Source of the DNA: a virus
Length of the DNA: 26,638 nt
Virus record (IMG/VR): IMGVR_UViG_3300040801_004468
Span: 1 to 26,638 of that record
Reading direction: 5' to 3' (one strand)
Shown: positions 23,353 to 26,638 of the stretch, piece by piece
Numbering within the stretch: position 1 is the first letter of the stretch
Layout: each line of letters opens with the position of its first letter
Position numbers and translations under genes: made by a program
The notes under the pieces: generated by a model
Databases searched by the model: none
What the model was told of the DNA's origin: nothing
Seen by the model: only the letters and a program-made list of their open reading frames with translations

Positions 23353-23847
23353 ATGCGTGAACTACTAACTAAGGTCACCCGGGCGATCGCCGACCTACCG
23401 GAACTCCGGATGGCCGACCTCGACCTGGGCCAGCTCGAAAACAGCGAGGCCCCCGCCCTGAGCTTCCCGGCCGCCCTGGTGGGGGTCCTGAGCGGGCAGT
23501 ACGCCCTGATCGGACAGCAGGTGCAGGACGTCGAGCTGACGCTGTCCCTGCGCCTGGCGTTTCGCACCTTCAGCCGCACCCACACGCTAGCCACCACCGA
23601 GGTACGCGACCAGGGGCTGGCCCACCTGGACACCCTGGAGGCGGTCGATGACGTACTAGCCCTCCTGGAGGGGGAAAGCTTCAAAAATCTTCAGCTGCGG
23701 CAGGTGGCCACCGAGCCCCGGGCCGACCTGCGCGTCTACCGCATGACCTACCTGGTGCACTACCGCCGCCAGCGCCCCAGCCCTTCCGGACCCTACTCGG
23801 CACCCGCGTCCGCGCCTGACTTCTGCCTTAAACCCATAATCACCTAA
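23353..23847 (+). CDS. Tail terminator/completion-like protein, Mu gp37-like by position
   Basis: A 164-residue protein. MRELLTKVTRAIADLPELRM, then SFPAALVGVLSGQYALIGQQ, a strand VELTLSLRLAFRTF, and LEAVDDVLALLEGESFKNLQ follow the alpha-beta-beta-helix-strand order of tail terminator/neck proteins (gpU-like; DUF1834/gp37-like in Mu). The C-terminus (PSGPYSAPASAPDFCLKPII) is probably a disordered tail. It begins 3 bases after the gpG-like gene and is followed by the amidase 3 bases later. The assignment is by size, predicted topology and neighbours, so moderate. Confidence 0.6.
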   Translation: MRELLTKVTRAIADLPELRMADLDLGQLENSEAPALSFPAALVGVLSGQYALIGQQVQDVELTLSLRLAFRTFSRTHTLATTEVRDQGLAHLDTLEAVDDVLALLEGESFKNLQLRQVATEPRADLRVYRMTYLVHYRRQRPSPSGPYSAPASAPDFCLKPIIT

Positions 23848-23850
23848 CCC

Positions 23851-24543
23851 ATGGACCTTACCATCCTTGAATGGATTCTCACCTACCTGGGTGTAGCCAC
23901 CCCTGGCTTCGCCCTGGCCGCCTACCAGTACCGGAAGCGGCAGCACCGACAGCGCTTTGACTGGGCCATCGATAACGGCCACGGTAGTCTCCAGGCCGGT
24001 AAGCGTTCTCCCGTCCTGGACGACGGCCGTCAATTACTTGAGTGGGAGTTCAACCGCCGCATCGCCCGCCCCCTCGTAGCGCGCCTGACGGCCCGCGGGG
24101 TATCGGCTTGGCTGGTCGTGCCGGAGGACGAAGTAGGTGCCTTCCTTAACCCACGGATCGATCGCATAGAGGCTCGCCAGAGCTCCCTACCGAAGGTGTC
24201 GATGAGTATTCATGCCAATGCCGCAAAACCCAACCTGCCGGGCGGGTGGACTACGGCTAAGGGAACCGAAGTCTTTTACTACACCGGCTCTACCAAAGGC
24301 CGAGCACTCGCCGAGCGGGCGCAGCACTTCCTGATCAAGCACCTCGGGCGGCGTGACCGGGGCGTGAAGCACAATCGCTGGATGCGGATGCTGCAGGCCC
24401 GCTGCGTGTACTCCATCCTACTGGAGATCGCCTTTATGAATAACCCGGTCGAAGTAGAGCTGCTACTGGACGACGACTTCTGCGGCCGCACCGTCGATGC
24501 CCTGGAGGCCTTCGTGCTGGACGTGGAGCAAAACGGACTGTAG
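23851..24543 (+). CDS. N-acetylmuramoyl-L-alanine amidase endolysin (Amidase_3), membrane-anchored
   Basis: A 230-residue zinc amidase. Zinc ligands in order: His44 in DNGHGS, Glu64 in EWEFN, His121 in SIHANA, and catalytic Glu192 in LLEIAFMNNP, all as in the Amidase_3 family, which cuts the amide bond between muramic acid and the stem peptide. An N-terminal hydrophobic segment (residues 5-25, ILEWILTYLGVATPGFALAA) followed by RKRQHRQR resembles a signal anchor rather than a cleaved signal, so the enzyme may wait tethered in the inner membrane. It lies in the head operon next to a membrane coiled-coil protein, and is the likely lysis enzyme of the phage. Confidence 0.9.
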   Translation: MDLTILEWILTYLGVATPGFALAAYQYRKRQHRQRFDWAIDNGHGSLQAGKRSPVLDDGRQLLEWEFNRRIARPLVARLTARGVSAWLVVPEDEVGAFLNPRIDRIEARQSSLPKVSMSIHANAAKPNLPGGWTTAKGTEVFYYTGSTKGRALAERAQHFLIKHLGRRDRGVKHNRWMRMLQARCVYSILLEIAFMNNPVEVELLLDDDFCGRTVDALEAFVLDVEQNGL

Positions 24544-24544
24544 T

Positions 24545-24919
24545 ATGTGGCAGCTTGTCCTAGAATACTGGCCGGTAATCGCCACGCTGCTGGCTTCCGT
24601 TTCGGCCTGGATCATTTCCCCCCGCGCTAAACTGGCTACTCTGCGCTCGAAGAACGAGGCCGAGGATGTGAAGGTGGCCATCGACATCAATCGCATGATC
24701 CGCGAGGAACTCGACCGCGTCAACCGCACTATCGACGAGCACTCCGAGCAGATCCGGCGGCTCAAGGTTGCCCTCTTCGATGCCAACATGACCAATCGCC
24801 GGCAGGCCGCCGACCTGGAGGCGCGTGACGTCCGGATCGCCGAACTAGAAGCCGAAACCGAGGTCCTACGAACCGATCTATCCACCCTCAAAACTACCTG
24901 TACCTGCCATGAAGGCTGA
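24545..24919 (+). CDS. Membrane coiled-coil protein, DUF2730 (Mu gp25)-like or inner spanin
   Basis: A 124-residue protein from the ATG at 24545, one base after the amidase stop; an earlier in-frame ATG at 24497 lies inside the amidase gene and gives a Trp/Cys-rich prefix that is unlikely. One membrane helix at residues about 3-24 (QLVLEYWPVIATLLASVSAW) is followed by a long coiled coil (IREELDRVNRTIDEHSEQIR, later LEARDVRIAELEAETEVLRT) and a Cys pair near the end (CTCHEG). This shape fits Mu gp25-like DUF2730 proteins and also Rz-type inner spanins, which bridge the envelope during lysis. Position after the endolysin supports a lysis role; no outer-membrane spanin lipoprotein was found beside it. 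Confidence 0.65.
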   Translation: MWQLVLEYWPVIATLLASVSAWIISPRAKLATLRSKNEAEDVKVAIDINRMIREELDRVNRTIDEHSEQIRRLKVALFDANMTNRRQAADLEARDVRIAELEAETEVLRTDLSTLKTTCTCHEG

Positions 24920-25313
24920 AGACTTAAGCGCCCTGCTCGCCGAGATCCAGCAAGTGAACAACCGCCTGGATAGCATCACTGCAATCCTGGACGAAGGTGG
25001 CACCGTCACGCGGCAGACCATTTCCCACATCCTGGTCGGCGTCCCCTACCGTCTGGGCCGCACCGTCACCCACCGGGTCCCGACCGATAATCCGGATCAA
25101 TTACTACTGCTGCTGATCATGGAAGAGGACAGCGAGGTCGGGTGGCACGATCACGACTGCCCGGAACTGGGCACCGTTCTCTGGGGGAGCATTCGTAGTG
25201 GCGAAGCCGTCTACGGCCCCCTGCAACAGTACCGCTTCGCCGCCGGCCAGGGCCACGCCGTCCGGGCTCTGGCCGAAACCGGGATCCTGTTGGAGTTTCC
25301 CCCGCCGTGCTAG
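24909..25313 (+). CDS. Small phage protein with helical N-terminus and cupin domain
   Basis: A 134-residue protein. Residues 1-30 form an amphipathic helix (LSALLAEIQQVNNRLDSI). Residues 60-130 match both cupin motifs: HDHDCPELGTVLWG gives HxH-x3-E-x6-G with His80, His82, Glu86 and Gly93, and AAGQGH (111-116) gives the second motif with His116 and Ala in place of the usual Pro. The four classical metal ligands are thus present. Whether it is an enzyme or a structural fold is not known. It overlaps the preceding gene by 11 bases and shares the 4-base CTAG with the convergent repressor, so it closes the plus-strand late operon. Confidence 0.75.
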   Translation: MKAEDLSALLAEIQQVNNRLDSITAILDEGGTVTRQTISHILVGVPYRLGRTVTHRVPTDNPDQLLLLLIMEEDSEVGWHDHDCPELGTVLWGSIRSGEAVYGPLQQYRFAAGQGHAVRALAETGILLEFPPPC

Positions 25314-26053
25314 CTCAGCGCGCGCTGCTCAATGAGCTGTTCCACCAGCCGCTCGATGCGCTCGATGCGCTCGGTATTGCCCCGCACCCCGGTGGGAATG
25401 AACTCGAACTGCTGGTTGAGGATATGACGCGTGATGCGCAGCTGTACCTCCCAGAGCTCCACCACGTCCTCCAGGTCTACGTCGTAGCTGCCGTGCTCGG
25501 GATTGTGACTGTAGCAGCGCAGGGCCTCGGTACGCAGCTTAAGATACTTGACCGCAACGCCCCGCCCGCGGGCCACCACCACGTAGAGCAGCCCGTCGCG
25601 GATCTCCCGGCCGCTCACCCGCATTCCCGCCACGAAGTCGCCGTCCTGGATGACTGGCACCATCGAGTCGCCCGCCACCTCAAAAACCCGTGCATCCGTA
25701 CCCGGCACCCCGGGGACCACTACCTGCGGAAGGCCCGCCCGATCGTCCGTCTCCTCCGTATACCCCGCCTGGGCCGTAAGCGGAACCAGGAAGCAACCAC
25801 CCTCCAGGGCCGGCACCCCACCCCCATCCGTGAACAGCGGATCGACCCCGTTGAGCAGGTACCAAGGGTTGACCCCGAAGCGATCTACCAGGGTGTTGAG
25901 GTGGTCGATGGTGAGGTTGCGACGTAAAGTCTCACTCTCCATTTGTGAGTAGGAGGGCTGAGAAATACCAAGCTGCTCAGACATATCCTTTTGGGACATT
26001 CCGAGCTCAACCCGTATTCGCTTCAGGTAGCTGCTACGATCTTTTTTTACCAA
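25310..26053 (-). CDS. Phage repressor, XRE HTH plus S24 (LexA-like) peptidase
   Basis: A 247-residue protein. HTH at about 16-45 (ELGMSQKDMSEQLGISQPSY), then a linker and an S24 domain: likely self-cleavage site Ala96-Gly97 in TAQAGYTEE, catalytic Ser130 in VAGDSMVP and Lys169 in GVAVKYLKL. The last 25 residues are a charged helix (ERIERIERLVEQLIEQRA). It should keep the lysogenic state and be inactivated by RecA-stimulated cleavage. The only start in frame after an upstream TAA is TTG at 26053-26051 (then GTA AAA AAA GAT), an uncommon start that may keep expression low. It is divergent from the Ner-like gene, as c and ner are in Mu. Confidence 0.9.
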   Translation of the reverse strand: MVKKDRSSYLKRIRVELGMSQKDMSEQLGISQPSYSQMESETLRRNLTIDHLNTLVDRFGVNPWYLLNGVDPLFTDGGGVPALEGGCFLVPLTAQAGYTEETDDRAGLPQVVVPGVPGTDARVFEVAGDSMVPVIQDGDFVAGMRVSGREIRDGLLYVVVARGRGVAVKYLKLRTEALRCYSHNPEHGSYDVDLEDVVELWEVQLRITRHILNQQFEFIPTGVRGNTERIERIERLVEQLIEQRALS

Positions 26054-26153
26054 AACTTATAATTAAAGTTCTCTAAGTTTGGATAATATAAGTAAGGGTA
26101 ATATATTTGCATTGCGAATAATTCCTTAAAGCCATCTAAGATATAGTTAAATT
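26054..26153. promoter_or_regulatory. Early switch region: operators and divergent promoters
   Basis: These AT-rich 100 bases separate repressor and Ner-like genes. TAATATA occurs twice directly repeated with a 15-base offset (26084-26090, 26099-26105). ACTTATA (26055-26061) and TATAAGT (26087-26093) form an inverted pair. One of these sets probably binds the repressor or the Ner-like protein. No good TAnnTTTG promoter was found on the minus strand for the repressor. Confidence 0.55.
26078..26109 (+). promoter_or_regulatory. Bacteroidota-type early promoter (TTTG-N20-TATATTTG)
   Basis: TTTG at 26078-26081 and TATATTTG at 26102-26109 are separated by 20 bases, an exact fit to the Bacteroidota sigma-ABfr consensus. 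Transcription would start about 40 bases before the Ner-like ATG. One TAATATA copy lies in the spacer and the other overlaps the -7 element, so a bound repressor would block it. Confidence 0.75.
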
Positions 26154-26414
26154 ATGAAGCCCGATACATTAAAACGGCTCCGCGATGGGCTGCATAATCA
26201 TTATGGTGCGCTAGCTGAGGTAGTACGACGCACCGAGAAGCTCAAAGACGGCGGATTTACTAGGAATTACGTGCAACAGGTCCTATTGGGGAAGCATGAA
26301 AACTTTGACATCCTGGACATCGCAGTTGTGGTGCTATCAGAGAAGGAGACGACCCGGCGACAACGTGTAGAGCGGTTGGAGCAGAGGGTGAATAGCATTT
26401 TACAGCCGTCATAA
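26154..26414 (+). CDS. Ner-like early HTH regulator
   Basis: An 86-residue protein starting at ATG 26154. The helix-turn-helix is at about 17-50: LAEVVRRTEKLKDGG, then FTRNYVQQVLLGKHENFDIL, with the RxYVxQVLxGKxEN pattern common in small Bacteroidota DNA-binding proteins. A short coiled coil closes it (RQRVERLEQRVNSIL), suggesting a dimer. Placed between the repressor (divergent) and the transposase (co-directional), it has the place of Mu Ner, which represses the early promoter and repressor transcription. The gene order rather than similarity supports the name. It ends at TAA 26412-26414, 12 bases before the likely transposase start. Confidence 0.75.
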   Translation: MKPDTLKRLRDGLHNHYGALAEVVRRTEKLKDGGFTRNYVQQVLLGKHENFDILDIAVVVLSEKETTRRQRVERLEQRVNSILQPS

Positions 26415-26426
26415 GTATTGGCAATA

Positions 26427-26638
26427 GTGATCCTGCCCACAGACATATGGACCCGCCGCGAGCGAACGAAGCGAACCGTCGTCTGGGTCAGCCAACGCTA
26501 CCTCATGGAAGAGCTGCACATTACCGAGCCCTATTTGCGGATGAAAGCGCGTCTTCGCTACCGCAAGTCCATCGCCAAGCGTTACCGCGGCAGCGACTCA
26601 CCCCCCGACAGCGGTCAGCCCTGGCGCTACCGTAAGGA
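26427..26638 (+). CDS. MuA-like transposase, N-terminal part (cut by window edge)
   Basis: The frame is open from 26415 to the window end. Likely start is GTG 26427 (ILPTDIWTRRERTKR follows), with TTG 26418 also possible. An ATG at 26505 would lose the conserved-looking WVSQRYLMEEL. The segment VSQRYLMEELHITEPYLRMK, then ARLRYRKSIAKRYRGSD and DSGQPWRYRK, resembles the N-terminal DNA-binding (I-beta/I-gamma type) opening of transposases of Bacteroidota Mu-like phages, where a GxxWRWxK motif follows. The catalytic DDE domain lies outside the window. Gene order repressor - Ner - A supports the call. It would be expressed from the early promoter with the Ner-like gene. Confidence 0.6.
   Translation, partial: MILPTDIWTRRERTKRTVVWVSQRYLMEELHITEPYLRMKARLRYRKSIAKRYRGSDSPPDSGQPWRYRK

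Larger units (their letters stand above)
118..26638. mobile_element. Mu-like transposable prophage, contractile tail (right part off window)
   Basis: The stretch contains a full structural set of a Mu-type myophage: gp27/28-like terminase, DUF935-like portal, MuF-like and gpG-like head proteins, HK97-type protease/capsid, DUF2586-like sheath, tube, frameshifted chaperone, tape measure, hub, spike, gp46/gp47/gp48-like baseplate proteins and a collar fibre. It also has an XRE-S24 repressor, a Ner-like regulator and the start of a MuA-like transposase. No integrase gene is present in the window, and the left edge abuts a broken pirin gene, as expected for random transposition. The early genes beyond the transposase start, and the second phage end, lie outside the window. 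All late genes look intact, so the element may be functional. Confidence 0.9.

Noticed and set aside
25316-25327. Perfect 12-bp palindrome CAGCGCGCGCTG near the convergent gene ends as a bidirectional terminator
   Set aside because: It has no loop and no T-tract and lies within the last codons of the repressor; a chance GC-rich palindrome is as likely.
1-26638. CRISPR array, rRNA genes, insertion sequences or known anti-phage defence genes
   Set aside because: No regularly spaced repeats, conserved rRNA segments, second transposase or recognisable defence proteins were seen in the window.

Overview
The window holds most of one Mu-like (transposable) contractile-tailed prophage in a bacterium of the phylum Bacteroidota. 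Lineage evidence: several proteins resemble families that I know mainly from Bacteroidota phages (a DUF6046-like baseplate protein, a DUF2586-like tail sheath, a DUF935-like portal). Two promoter-like sites fit the Bacteroidota -7 consensus TAnnTTTG, and starts generally lack a Shine-Dalgarno sequence. The DNA is GC-rich for the phylum, which would fit Saprospiria/Lewinella-like marine or soil genera; that last step is inference.

Layout. Bases 1-117 carry, on the minus strand, 39 codons of the C-terminal cupin part of a host pirin-family gene whose 5' part is missing. The prophage appears to start right after it, at about base 118. From about 17.9 kb leftwards, one compact minus-strand operon encodes prohead protease/scaffold, major capsid protein, a 90-aa acidic protein, a holin-like protein, tail sheath, tail tube, tail assembly chaperone (with a -1 frameshift product), tape measure, DUF6046-like protein, baseplate hub, spike, gp46-like wedge, LysM protein, baseplate J, gp48-like wedge, collar fibre, a tail-fibre-associated protein, and finally two proteins with Sec signal peptides, one of them a 1516-aa beta-helix protein. 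From about 18.0 kb rightwards, a plus-strand operon encodes the small and large terminase subunits, a gp36-like connector, portal, MuF-like head protein, gpG-like protein, a gp37-like protein, an amidase endolysin, a membrane coiled-coil protein and a small cupin. The two structural operons diverge from a short region that holds a 15-bp palindrome.

At the right end is the lysogeny switch: an XRE-S24 repressor (minus strand), a control region of about 100 bp with a good Bacteroidota promoter, a Ner-like regulator, and the first 70 or so codons of a MuA-like transposase cut by the window edge. The order c <- | -> ner -> A is that of Mu, but here the late genes lie on the other side of the repressor from the transposase, unlike Mu.

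Most genes overlap by 1-11 bases (ATGA, TAATG, GTGA), so the non-coding islands stand out: the phage end (118-176), a tRNA-like acceptor/T-arm element (15152-15200), the divergent late control region (17873-18019), a 135-base gap with CGTTTAA repeats (20385-20519), about 130 bases before the MuF-like gene where the reading frame is open but no start codon is found, and the early switch (26054-26153). No CRISPR array, rRNA, complete tRNA or insertion sequence was seen. Apart from these islands there is no gene-free stretch over 300 bases.
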